A stretch of 12,271 nt of DNA, taken from assembly GCA_016194725.1 (NCBI GenBank), contig JACQAW010000111.1:1-12271 (forward strand), written 5' to 3'. Positions 1 through 6,395 of the stretch are shown here, one piece after another; position 1 is the first letter of the stretch; every line of letters begins with the position of its first letter. The notes beneath the pieces were generated by a model that saw only the letters and a list, made by a program, of their open reading frames with translations, searched no databases and had not been told where the DNA came from. Source of the stretch: Deltaproteobacteria bacterium. GTDB lineage: Bacteria > Bdellovibrionota > UBA1018 > UBA923. Made by a program: the position numbers and the translations under genes.

Positions 1-4
1 GGTG

Positions 5-616
5 ATGGAGGCATCGAAGCAGAAGTCCGACTTCAAGGATATGCAGTCGCTTGTGAACTATCTCGCCGCGGAAACGAGACGACTCGCGCGCGAGCTGTTT
101 CCCATGTATTACCAAAATCTGACCGAACAGATTTCCGAAGGAAAGACGATCTCTCTTGCTGACTACTTTGAGCAGACAAGCACACTGTTGGTGATCGATC
201 TTCATGTGAACAAGATTGCGAAGTTCGATTTGGGCAAGCCGTATTGTAAAGATGGCTTTGATCCAACGCCATATTGTTGGTATCTGGCCCCCAATCACAT
301 GCACTTCTTGTCCTATGCTGGCGCGTTCGAGGGACTACACTTCCGCAAGTTGACTACAACCGAGCAGGAAGACCTTGTGGGATTCTTTAAGGCACACGTT
401 ACGAAAGTGGCCGACAAGTATTCGAGCCACGTCGGGGCTCCCGGTTCTGTCTTTTTGAAAAGTGAAAGTCGGACACTCGAAGAGCACGTCAAGAAAATCG
501 GCGGCGAGGTTTCGGATGCGCAATTTGATCTGCTTAGCTTTTTTAAAGATGGATGCAAAACGGAAGGCGAAGCGAAGACCCCACCTCCTAAGACTGAATT
601 TTGGGAAGGCGCCTAA
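5..616 (+). CDS. Hypothetical protein, possibly 5'-truncated
   Basis: I do not recognise this roughly 203-residue protein. The frame is open to the window edge, so the true start may lie upstream. Two start codons sit in tandem (GTG at 2, ATG at 5), and no ribosome binding site can be judged. The sequence is soluble-looking, with no signal peptide or membrane segment. It has a helical, charged N-terminal half and an aromatic centre, around residues 76-115, where two P-Y-C triplets place cysteines near 82 and 92, followed by an N-H-M-H stretch. The C-terminal tail is proline- and lysine-rich. The two cysteines and the histidines could bind metal, but that is speculation. Its stop codon TAA overlaps the stop of the convergent SRAP gene, leaving no room for a terminator between them. 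Confidence 0.7.
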   Translation: MEASKQKSDFKDMQSLVNYLAAETRRLARELFPMYYQNLTEQISEGKTISLADYFEQTSTLLVIDLHVNKIAKFDLGKPYCKDGFDPTPYCWYLAPNHMHFLSYAGAFEGLHFRKLTTTEQEDLVGFFKAHVTKVADKYSSHVGAPGSVFLKSESRTLEEHVKKIGGEVSDAQFDLLSFFKDGCKTEGEAKTPPPKTEFWEGA

Positions 617-1308
617 TCGGCCGCGACTGCTTCCAGAACTTCAGGACGATTGTTTTTCGGATAGTTAATTAAAGTCGAAATCTCGTGAGCCGCGAGGAGC
701 TTGGATGCACAGGGGACAAGCAGCTTCAACAAGCTCTCAGGTTTCTTGTTGTCCGGGTCGAGCCACGCATCCTCATCTTTCTTGCTCAAGATCACGGGCA
801 TTCGATTGTGGATTTTGTTCATAAAGGAATTTGCCGAGGTCGTGATGATCGAGAACGAGTCGACGATCTCCTCGGTTTCCTTGCTCTCCCAATGTTCCCA
901 GACTCCGGCCACGCTCATAATTGGCTCGTCCTTTAGGTGAATTGCGAATGGGCGCTTCACCTTTTCGGTCTCACGCTTCCACTCGATGAAGCCCGAAAGT
1001 GGGACGATGCAGCGCCTTTTCATGAAGCAGTCCTTGTAGCTTCGCTTTTCGAGTATCTCCTCACCCTTGGCGTTGATGAGGCTGTACTTCGCGGCACTCT
1101 TTACGTCCTTCGCCCAGAACGGAACGAGCCCCCAACGGAACAACGAGATATTACGCTTCCCATTCTGCTCTAGAACGATGGGCGAGAGCTGCGTGGGAGC
1201 CATGTTGTAATTTGGTTTGAGGCCGAGCGGGTTTCGCTTTGCCTTCTCGTTCAGATAGCGAGCTTCAAGCTCTTCGTCGGTGTAGGTTTCGTAGGCGCGT
1301 CCGCACAT
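613..1308 (-). CDS. SRAP-family abasic-site DNA-protein crosslink protein (YedK/HMCES type)
   Basis: The 231-residue protein fills the whole SRAP domain. The family binds single-stranded DNA and forms a thiazolidine crosslink from its N-terminal cysteine to abasic sites, protecting them during replication. The signature is visible: M-C-G-R at the N-terminus (Cys2 becomes residue 1 after Met removal), N-Y-N-M-A-P at 33-38, R-W-G-L-V-P-F-W at 58-65, I-N-A-K-G-E at 78-83 (Asn79; the usual form is N-A-R-x-E), G-F-I-E-W at 106-110 (Glu109) and I-H-N-R-M-P at 166-171 (His167). These match the Cys, Asn, Glu and His catalytic set. Length is typical for bacteria. The ATG start is fixed by the need for Cys2; no clear Shine-Dalgarno precedes it. 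It lies 37 bases downstream of the BRCT gene on the same strand. The 7-base inverted repeat at 1310-1333, just before the start, may regulate it. Confidence 0.96.
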   Translation of the reverse strand: MCGRAYETYTDEELEARYLNEKAKRNPLGLKPNYNMAPTQLSPIVLEQNGKRNISLFRWGLVPFWAKDVKSAAKYSLINAKGEEILEKRSYKDCFMKRRCIVPLSGFIEWKRETEKVKRPFAIHLKDEPIMSVAGVWEHWESKETEEIVDSFSIITTSANSFMNKIHNRMPVILSKKDEDAWLDPDNKKPESLLKLLVPCASKLLAAHEISTLINYPKNNRPEVLEAVAAD

Positions 1309-1309
1309 G

Positions 1310-1333
1310 GTTCGACTTTAGCACAGGTCGAAC
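1310..1333. repeat. 7-bp perfect inverted repeat directly upstream of the SRAP start
   Basis: GTTCGAC (1310-1316) is followed after 10 bases by its exact reverse complement GTCGAAC (1327-1333). The repeat begins one base upstream of the SRAP start codon and lies in the 37-base gap after the BRCT gene. It could be an operator or an mRNA hairpin covering the ribosome binding region. It does not match the LexA boxes I know (CTG-N10-CAG, or GAAC-N4-GTTC). Confidence 0.5.
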
Positions 1334-1345
1334 TTGCAATCATGT

Positions 1346-1675
1346 TCATGCGGCTAGGGGATCTCTTTGAGCCAACAGAGTGTTGCGATCTTCCGGCGAC
1401 AGAAGGTCGAGAAACTGTTCCGGCGTAAGAACGGGGATCTTCTTAGCTTGAGCATCAGACAGCTTTGACTTGTCGATGTCCTTTACTCGAGCATTCCATT
1501 CCCCAAGAATAAGGAAGTCCGTTCCGGCGGCAATTCCCCGCGCATTTTCATTTTGAACGAAGCGGCCACCGTTCTGCTCAATGACAGCGATGATGCGATC
1601 TCTAGTGATTCTTATTCCTCGGTACCGAAAAGTACCCGTGAACATAAACTGCTTGCCACGAATTTTGTTCGACAT
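1346..1675 (-). CDS. Stand-alone BRCT-domain protein
   Basis: The 109-residue protein is essentially one BRCT domain (residues about 4-92) of the kind found at the C-terminus of NAD-dependent DNA ligase. Visible landmarks are G-K-x-F-M-F-T-G-T-F near 7-16, an N-G-G-R-F turn at 35-39, the T-D-F-L-I-L-G-E strand at 52-59, the K-L-S-D-A-Q-A-K-K helix at 71-79, and I-P-V-L-T-P-E-Q-F at 80-88. BRCT domains bind DNA ends or phosphoproteins in repair complexes. No ligase or nuclease domain is attached, so it probably acts as an adaptor or DNA-binding module. The ATG at 1673-1675 is preceded by a weak GGCGGAAA. It sits directly upstream of the SRAP gene on the same strand, which suggests a shared role in DNA damage. 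It could be a diverged fragment of a larger repair protein, but the domain looks whole. Confidence 0.9.
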   Translation of the reverse strand: MSNKIRGKQFMFTGTFRYRGIRITRDRIIAVIEQNGGRFVQNENARGIAAGTDFLILGEWNARVKDIDKSKLSDAQAKKIPVLTPEQFLDLLSPEDRNTLLAQRDPLAA

Positions 1676-1813
1676 AAGTCACTATTTTCCGCCGCACTTC
1701 GACCCGAAACAACTGTGTCCCGCGCACCTATATATGAGGGCAGAGAATTGTAACTGAACGCACACGGCCTAACGGCCGGGATTCACGCGACTAAATTTAA
1801 GCACCAAACTGCG

Positions 1814-1844
1814 TGATAAAATGGAAATTACAGGGATTTTATCA
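1814..1844. repeat. 9-bp perfect inverted repeat upstream of the frameshifted gene
   Basis: TGATAAAAT (1814-1822) recurs as its exact reverse complement ATTTTATCA (1836-1844) after 13 bases. Allowing a 2-base bulge, the pairing extends outward by TGCG/CGCA on each side. It overlaps the best rightward -10 candidate and ends 22 bases before the probable ATG at 1867. It may be an operator for this unit or a 5' leader hairpin. Confidence 0.55.
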
Positions 1845-1855
1845 GTCGCACGTTT

Positions 1856-1860
1856 GAAGG
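1856..1860 (+). promoter_or_regulatory. Ribosome binding site deciding the start at 1867
   Basis: GAAGG lies 6 bases before the ATG at 1867. The alternative ATG at 1821, in another frame, has no such site. This supports 1867 as the native start of the frameshifted gene. Confidence 0.6.
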
Positions 1861-1866
1861 CATCAT

Positions 1867-2966
1867 ATGGGGATTTCCACCAGAGTCATCGGTGTGCTTG
1901 GACTTCTGCCCGCTCTGCTTGCTGCGGGCGGGGTGGATCGCCGTTCCTATCTCGTCTGGAATGCAAAGGACGTGACCCACAATTCCAAACGCGCGATCGC
2001 CGCTCTCGAAAAGCAGCGAGCGGCTTACCGCGCGACTCATCCAGAGGTGTTAAGAAGATCACGCAGGGGAGCAAAGACCCCGAGTATCGCATTCGTGCTT
2101 TGAATACCTACTTCTACAAGCTCGGCAAGATTCGCTACAACTATGCCGACCCCACCGCAGAGAAAATTGAGAACCGTTACCTGAACGGGATCATGGATTC
2201 GGGGGTTGGCAACTGCTACACTATGCCGCTTCTCTATCAGGTTGTCGCACAGCGCCTGGGCTACCCGGTCAAATTTGTATTTACGCCGCGTCACTCCTTC
2301 CTCCGTTACGACGATCCAAAGCTTGAGCGCCAGAACATCGAGGCGACTTCTTACGGCACCTATCACTCGGACGAATATTACAAGCAGTGGCTGCCGATGA
2401 AGCCGGAGGCGCTGAAAAACGGGCTCTATATGCGAACGCTCACTAACCGAGAGCTTCTTGCGGACCTGATCGGGATGAGCGCCGCGGATTGGGGACGGGC
2501 GTCGAACAAACGCGACCTCACCGATGGGGATCGCATCCGCTACATACTAAAATCAATCAACTATCTGCACGTCGCAGAAAAGCTCAATCCCAAGAATGAG
2601 CAGGTGATGCAAGACCTAGCTGGCAGCTACGAGTTCCTGAACTATCTCGAAACAAAGGACGACTTTGGCCCCAATTATTTTGGCTTTCCCAAGGGGAGCC
2701 TGAATGGCGACGTGCTTAGAATGATCGACACATCCGAGCGCCGGAGCTGGGCCGAGCATCTCGCGACTGCGCAGGCATACTACCAAAAGGCTCTCTTGCT
2801 GGGTCTCGACCCTTCCTATTACACGAAGAAATTCAAGCGCGACTACCTGGCGGACATTCCGCGATTGAAAAAGAACAACGAATTGTTCGAGAAGAAGATG
2901 GCCGAGGGCGAGGCCAAGCTGAACGAGTTCATGCGCAAGATTGCATCTGACAGGAGGAACCTATGA
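1867..2966 (+). pseudogene. Secreted transglutaminase-like/TPR protein, frameshifted
   Basis: Two frames together make one sensible protein. The first starts at ATG 1867 with a signal-peptide-like stretch (V-I-G-V-L-G-L-L-P-A-L-L-A-A) and runs to about 2051, then would stop at 2103. The second continues with K-K-I-T-Q-G and carries the conserved body to 2966. Adding one base near 2050-2052 (gtgtt-aagaag) joins them. The body has a transglutaminase-like (SirB1-type) core: G-V-G-N-C-Y with the candidate nucleophile Cys at 2214-2216, and P-R-H-S-F with His at 2292-2294. Helical TPR-like repeats and a charged coiled-coil end follow. Substrate is unknown; such proteins are often proteases or amidases of the envelope. 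A frame open from ATG 1821 to 2966 hides the break, but its first 75 or so residues are Arg/Cys/Ser-rich and look out of frame. It may be a true mutation or a sequencing error. Its stop overlaps the toxin start by 4 bases (ATGA). Confidence 0.75.
2952..2957 (+). promoter_or_regulatory. Strong Shine-Dalgarno of the mini-Rhs toxin
   Basis: AGGAGG lies 5 bases before the ATG at 2963, inside the 3' end of the preceding gene. A perfect site at this spacing suggests the toxin gene is well translated even if the frameshift upstream ends ribosome coupling. Confidence 0.8.
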
Positions 2967-3559
2967 GGAGCATCATAGCTGCCCTGCTCGTGACTTTTTT
3001 CGCGATTCCGCAGGCAGGTGCGATGTCGCCGGACCCAGGCTTAGAGCGGTGGGTGGAGTTTGAAGACCCCGGCGCAAACGCGTTTGCGGAAGCAATCGAC
3101 CACGTCCCGAGACGCGGCGGGCATTCCACGGACTTTAATCCATACAACTACGCCAGGAGCAATCCGCTGCGGTATACTGACCCAACCGGATACTTTCCAG
3201 AGGAGCGCCACAACAACCCCGAGGACAGGCAAGTTGCGCGCGACTATGCGCCAATGCTTGGTGATAGCGCCTTGCCAGGTGATGCCATCGGGACTGATCC
3301 CCTCCTCGATCCAACCGATCTAGTCGTTCCGCTGGCTGAGCAGGCTTGTAAGGTTGCGATTCGAGGGACAGAGTTTACAATTGGTAAAATGAGATTTGCA
3401 CCATTTGGAAATCGCACCGGACACCCTACTGGAGAGTGGCCGCATTACCATCGAACAGCTACGGACGCCGGAGGGAATACCATTCCCGGCGGATCAGGGA
3501 AGCGGCACCGCCCGTGGGATACTAGGAGCACCGACCGGTCCTTCTGGGATAGGTTTTGA
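2963..3559 (+). CDS. Signal peptide-Rhs core fragment-toxin tip (mini-Rhs toxin)
   Basis: The 198-residue protein has three parts. Residues 1-20 are a signal peptide (R2, hydrophobic 3-15, A-G-A cleavage site), so export to the periplasm or beyond is expected. Residues 23-79 match the last repeat of the Rhs core: D-P-G-L-E-R-W-V at 24-31 corresponds to the usual D-P-x-L-G-R-F, and N-P-Y-N-Y-A-R-S-N-P-L-R-Y-T-D-P-T-G at 59-76 is the hallmark motif. Residues 80-198 are the variable toxin tip, ending in G-N-R-T-G-H-P-T-G (149-157), H-Y-H-R (161-164), R-H-R-P-W (181-185) and S-F-W-D-R-F. I know this His/Arg-rich ending from Rhs C-terminal tips but cannot name its activity; the histidines would suit a nuclease. 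Full Rhs proteins exceed 1000 residues and form a cage. Here the cage is absent, so this is either a displaced tip or a self-contained secreted toxin. It overlaps neighbours on both sides. Confidence 0.85.
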   Translation: MRSIIAALLVTFFAIPQAGAMSPDPGLERWVEFEDPGANAFAEAIDHVPRRGGHSTDFNPYNYARSNPLRYTDPTGYFPEERHNNPEDRQVARDYAPMLGDSALPGDAIGTDPLLDPTDLVVPLAEQACKVAIRGTEFTIGKMRFAPFGNRTGHPTGEWPHYHRTATDAGGNTIPGGSGKRHRPWDTRSTDRSFWDRF

Positions 3560-3921
3560 TGAAACCTCCAATCGTTATCGACAGCAATGGCGACCTCTAT
3601 ATCTACAAGTCAGTGGAGCTGGCTGAGTCCGACCTTGAAGCCATCGACGTCAAGAATAAGGAGTATGTTGGATATGATTGCGAGGGCCGGCTGCTGAAGA
3701 TCGAAACGGTTCCCAAGCAAAGGAAGGTTCTTTGGGGGCTATTCAAGCCAGTCCTTGATCACGTTGTCATAGGGTGCGCGGAGTCCGAGCCCGCACATCG
3801 AGACGACTTGAAGAAAAAGCTGGTTCAATATTTGGAAAAAGTCGCAGGGCAAGAGCAGGCGCCCCTGAACGCAACTCTGTCCGAGCTGTTAGAAAAAGCT
3901 GCTGTATTTTGCGGGTCGTAA
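3559..3921 (+). CDS. Probable immunity protein of the mini-Rhs toxin
   Basis: This 120-residue, soluble, acidic protein starts at an ATG overlapping the toxin stop by one base (TGATG), with GGGATAGG just upstream; a TTG immediately before it could add one residue. The tight coupling after an Rhs toxin tip is the normal place for the immunity gene, and that context is the main evidence. The N-terminal half looks like a small beta-rich fold (I-V-I-D-S-N-G-D-L-Y-I-Y, then Y-V-G-Y-D-C-E-G-R-L-L), and the C-terminal half is helical with many Lys and Glu. There is no signal peptide, so it would act in the cytoplasm. If the toxin is exported from its own producer, immunity would matter for precursor that stays inside, or for toxin arriving from sister cells. 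I cannot assign an immunity family. Confidence 0.75.
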   Translation: MKPPIVIDSNGDLYIYKSVELAESDLEAIDVKNKEYVGYDCEGRLLKIETVPKQRKVLWGLFKPVLDHVVIGCAESEPAHRDDLKKKLVQYLEKVAGQEQAPLNATLSELLEKAAVFCGS

Positions 3922-3939
3922 CGGGGAGGCTGGCAGCTT

Positions 3940-4860
3940 GTGACTAATGAGACACCCACCAAGCATGCCGCCATCCTCTCCTTCCTGGTTCCTGGGCTGG
4001 GCCAACTTTACTCCGGCCATGCGACAGTGGGCGGGGTCTTTGTCGTCCTCTATTTGGTATTGGCTGCCCTTGGATTGAATTTGGCATTAGCAGGCCCCGG
4101 CGGAATGTTGATGGCGTTGCTAATGACCCTGAGTTGCAGAATTGCCTCTTCGATCCATGCGGCACGAGCCACGGTTAGACGCGGGGATAACCTCAAGGGC
4201 TATCAAAAGGGGTGGAGTCTCGTCGTTACTGCTGGGGTCGCGGTGATTTTTGTTTTGATGGGGGTACCGGGCGCGCGCAGTGGCTCGTCATTCAAAATTC
4301 CAAGTCCTTCGATGCATCCGGCACTAATGTTGGGGGATCGAATTTTCGTAGACTTGGGCGCCTATCTTGAAAAAGAACCGGCTCGAGGCGACGTAATAAT
4401 TTACCGAACCTCGCGGGGCATGAACGAGACCTTCATGAAACGAGTGATTGGCCTCCCTGGCGACAGGGTGGCGATCAGGTCCAAGGTGGTATTCATAAAT
4501 GGCAAGGAACTGGTGAGAAGGAAACTCTCGGCGGCATCTTGTCAGATGGACCGGGCTGGCTCCGTAAACGCTTATGGCCCACGAGAGTGTTTCGAGGAGC
4601 AGTTGGACGGCAAAACATATGTCGTGGTCGTCGATTCGAAAAAGGAAACCACAAGCGACTTTAAGGAGGTTTTAGTCCCTGAGCAGGCTTTATTCGTTTT
4701 GGGCGACAATCGCGATTACTCGACCGATAGCCGACAGTGGGGATTCGTGGAGCAAGACGAGATTCGAGGGAAGGTTCTCTACGTGTGGATGAATCTTTGG
4801 CTCGATCTTGTCCACGGCAATTACTACTTCGATGTCAGCCGGATTGGACAGCGTTTGTGA
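3940..4860 (+). CDS. Type I signal peptidase with extra N-terminal membrane segments
   Basis: The 306-residue inner-membrane serine protease removes signal peptides from exported proteins. The Ser/Lys dyad is visible: S-P-S-M-H-P with Ser124 as nucleophile, and F-M-K-R-V-I-G-L-P-G-D with Lys167 as general base. The late box G-D-N-R-D-Y-S-x-D-S-R is at 255-265. Before the usual single anchor (about 92-110) lies a hydrophobic region with P-G-L-G-Q-L-Y-S-G at 18-26 and membrane spans near 28-65, a module also seen in TM2-type membrane proteins. The start is a GTG with GGGGAGG 10 bases upstream; the next Met (56) would cut away the conserved front. It is 18 bases after the immunity gene and overlaps the next gene by 4 bases. 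The location suggests an accessory rather than housekeeping peptidase; possible clients are the signal peptides encoded just upstream. Confidence 0.93.
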   Translation: MTNETPTKHAAILSFLVPGLGQLYSGHATVGGVFVVLYLVLAALGLNLALAGPGGMLMALLMTLSCRIASSIHAARATVRRGDNLKGYQKGWSLVVTAGVAVIFVLMGVPGARSGSSFKIPSPSMHPALMLGDRIFVDLGAYLEKEPARGDVIIYRTSRGMNETFMKRVIGLPGDRVAIRSKVVFINGKELVRRKLSAASCQMDRAGSVNAYGPRECFEEQLDGKTYVVVVDSKKETTSDFKEVLVPEQALFVLGDNRDYSTDSRQWGFVEQDEIRGKVLYVWMNLWLDLVHGNYYFDVSRIGQRL

Positions 4861-5828
4861 CTCCTGCTTCGCGCCAGGATTGGTTTGGAGAGCTACAAAA
4901 GACCGGCTCAAGGGCACTTACAGAAGCGGAGCTGCGAACTGCTGCAGGTCGGTTTAGCCACGCCTATCGAATTCGGAACATTGGCGTTCTTGGAGGCTTT
5001 TTTTTCGCGATAGTTATTCCGGGAGTCATCCTACGATACGGCACGTCCGTAGGGTTGAGCAAGGATGCCTCGGACGGCTACTTCATCCTATCGTTTTTCG
5101 TGGGCCTGTTCGGCGGCATGATAGTCGCCGGCCTGAAGCAGCCGCGCTGCAATTTTTGGAAGGCAGTGCTGGCGGCAAGGACTGTAGAGGTGTTCACCGG
5201 AAAAACTGCTGCGGATAGATACTCCATTCCGTTTAATCGAATCGCCGAAGGGATTCATGAGGGCGAAACGGGTCAGTACGAAGTGGAAATCCTACCGGGA
5301 TCGAGTCTCATGTATCGCATCAACGGTCATCCAGTCACCACTCCGATCCCAGCAATAGTTAGTAGCGTGGTCGCCTTGCGCTCAAAGCCGTACTCTCCGA
5401 GGGTTCCCGACGTGTGGCGTGGCCCAGATCTTTCAAGCTCTCAAGAGCTGCGCCACCGGCATTTGAGCTCTGAAGAGAAAGAGGAGCTTGGCGAGCAGAT
5501 TTCTCGTCTATCTAGGTTTCGGTGGGAGTTCCGAGGATTTTATCTGTTGTTTATTGTATTGGGAATTGCGCACAAGATCGCAAGTCCACACGTTGCCAGC
5601 GTCCTCATGCCACTGGTCTTTATCGGTCTTCTAACCTTGGATTTTAAACGATACGGCTCACCTGGTGGTCTTCGAGCGCACCTCGTGGACGACTTGTCCG
5701 ACGGCAAGCTCTTCATCGTGAGTGAGACCGATCTGGGAAAAGAGCAGGTCGAGCTTGAGATCTTGCCGCACTCGAACGCGATCTGGTCCGCTAATGGAGT
5801 CCCCGGTGGCTGGCGGCTGTTTCGTTAG
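4857..5828 (+). CDS. Membrane protein with an internal duplication
   Basis: I do not recognise the family. I chose the GTG at 4857, which overlaps the signal peptidase stop (GTGA) and gives 323 residues; the frame is open back to 4737, but those residues overlap the peptidase gene and look like its shadow. Two similar units are visible. Unit A is residues 21-160: L-T-E-A-E-L, basic stretch, membrane spans near 41-60 and 75-93, then Y-E-V-E-I-L-P-G-S-S and I-N-G-H-P. Unit B is residues 203-317: L-S-S-E-E-K, basic stretch, spans near 226-239 and 246-262, then V-E-L-E-I-L-P-H-S-N and A-N-G-V-P. The design suggests helical-hairpin membrane units each carrying a small soluble beta domain. No catalytic motif is seen. 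Its stop overlaps that of the convergent gene by 4 bases. Confidence 0.8.
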   Translation: MTPASRQDWFGELQKTGSRALTEAELRTAAGRFSHAYRIRNIGVLGGFFFAIVIPGVILRYGTSVGLSKDASDGYFILSFFVGLFGGMIVAGLKQPRCNFWKAVLAARTVEVFTGKTAADRYSIPFNRIAEGIHEGETGQYEVEILPGSSLMYRINGHPVTTPIPAIVSSVVALRSKPYSPRVPDVWRGPDLSSSQELRHRHLSSEEKEELGEQISRLSRFRWEFRGFYLLFIVLGIAHKIASPHVASVLMPLVFIGLLTLDFKRYGSPGGLRAHLVDDLSDGKLFIVSETDLGKEQVELEILPHSNAIWSANGVPGGWRLFR

Positions 5829-6355
5829 GTGCTTCGTTTGCCAAAAACCTGAGCGATCCGTTGGACGATTACTCGGTCTGCGCGGCGGGAGAGTACCTCG
5901 GCAATCGTTCGGCCGTGGCGAAGCCCGAGGTTGAGAATGAAGCCTAGGAGCACGAGCGTGAATCCTATGTTCTGCCAGCTCACCAGCTCCCACTGGAAGG
6001 GCGGATCGAAGGCATAGGTGATCGCGGAGGCAGGCCAGAAATAGGAAATCGGCCAATCCTTACCGCTGCCGAGAAGGTCGAGAAAGATGTGAGAATGGTA
6101 CGCAACCAGGCTAAGCACGGCCACCTTCAATCTGTCACGCCCTGCGGCCGCGCCGAACGCGGTGACGGCCGTGGCAGCGAATACGTTGTGCCCAAACGTG
6201 TGATGCCAACGGCTGTAGGCGTCCACCCCGAGAAGGATGGAGAGCCCATCAACGTCAGCCACCACCGCGGCGGCCGTGACGATCTGGCGATCGCGACGCT
6301 CTTTGAGCGGTTGAGCCAGCAGCCAGCCCGTCATCGCGTGGGTAAAGGGATGCAC
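5825..6355 (-). CDS. YdjM/DUF457-family membrane-bound metal-dependent hydrolase
   Basis: The 176-residue protein matches the DUF457 (YdjM-like) family of small inner-membrane proteins annotated as metal-dependent hydrolases. Candidate metal ligands appear in family order: H2 and H6 in the first helix (M-H-P-F-T-H), D34 and D36 in A-D-V-D-G, H51, H52 and H56 in R-W-H-H-T-F-G-H, and H87, H89 and D93 in Y-H-S-H-I-F-L-D. Hydrophobic segments near 60-70, 77-92, 105-116 and 129-145 fit a membrane protein. The start is a GTG with GGTGGAGAG about 9 bases upstream, and it gives the conserved N-terminus. The E. coli relative belongs to the SOS regulon and the substrate is unknown. It follows the XRE-like gene by 40 bases on the same strand, so they are probably cotranscribed. 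Confidence 0.88.
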   Translation of the reverse strand: MHPFTHAMTGWLLAQPLKERRDRQIVTAAAVVADVDGLSILLGVDAYSRWHHTFGHNVFAATAVTAFGAAAGRDRLKVAVLSLVAYHSHIFLDLLGSGKDWPISYFWPASAITYAFDPPFQWELVSWQNIGFTLVLLGFILNLGLRHGRTIAEVLSRRADRVIVQRIAQVFGKRST

Positions 6356-6395
6356 CTTTAGTTACTCTCCACCGTGCCGCGCTTCGTGGCCGCCA

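Larger units (their letters stand above)
1676..1866. promoter_or_regulatory. Divergent intergenic region
   Basis: These 191 bases separate the BRCT/SRAP unit (leftward) from the five-gene + strand unit (rightward), so promoters for both should lie here. An AT-rich CTATATAT near 1730 could supply a leftward -10 element, and TAAAAT at 1817-1822 a rightward one, but neither has a good -35 partner at 16-18 bases. A 5-base stem (CGGCC/GGCCG, 1765-1778) and the stronger inverted repeat at 1814-1844 are the only structures I see. Confidence 0.45.

Noticed and set aside
1330..1347. GAAC-N10-GTTC as a LexA box
   Set aside because: The spacing does not match the LexA boxes I know (GAAC-N4-GTTC or direct repeats spaced by 7), and it overlaps the end of the BRCT gene.
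1821..2042. ATG 1821 as the start of an intact 381-residue protein
   Set aside because: Its first 75 or so residues are Arg/Cys/Ser-rich and look out of frame, it has no ribosome binding site, and the other frame gives a signal peptide and a better site at 1867.
4737..4856. Upstream start for the duplicated membrane protein
   Set aside because: These 40 codons lie inside the signal peptidase gene and look like a shadow frame; the GTG overlapping the peptidase stop fits better.
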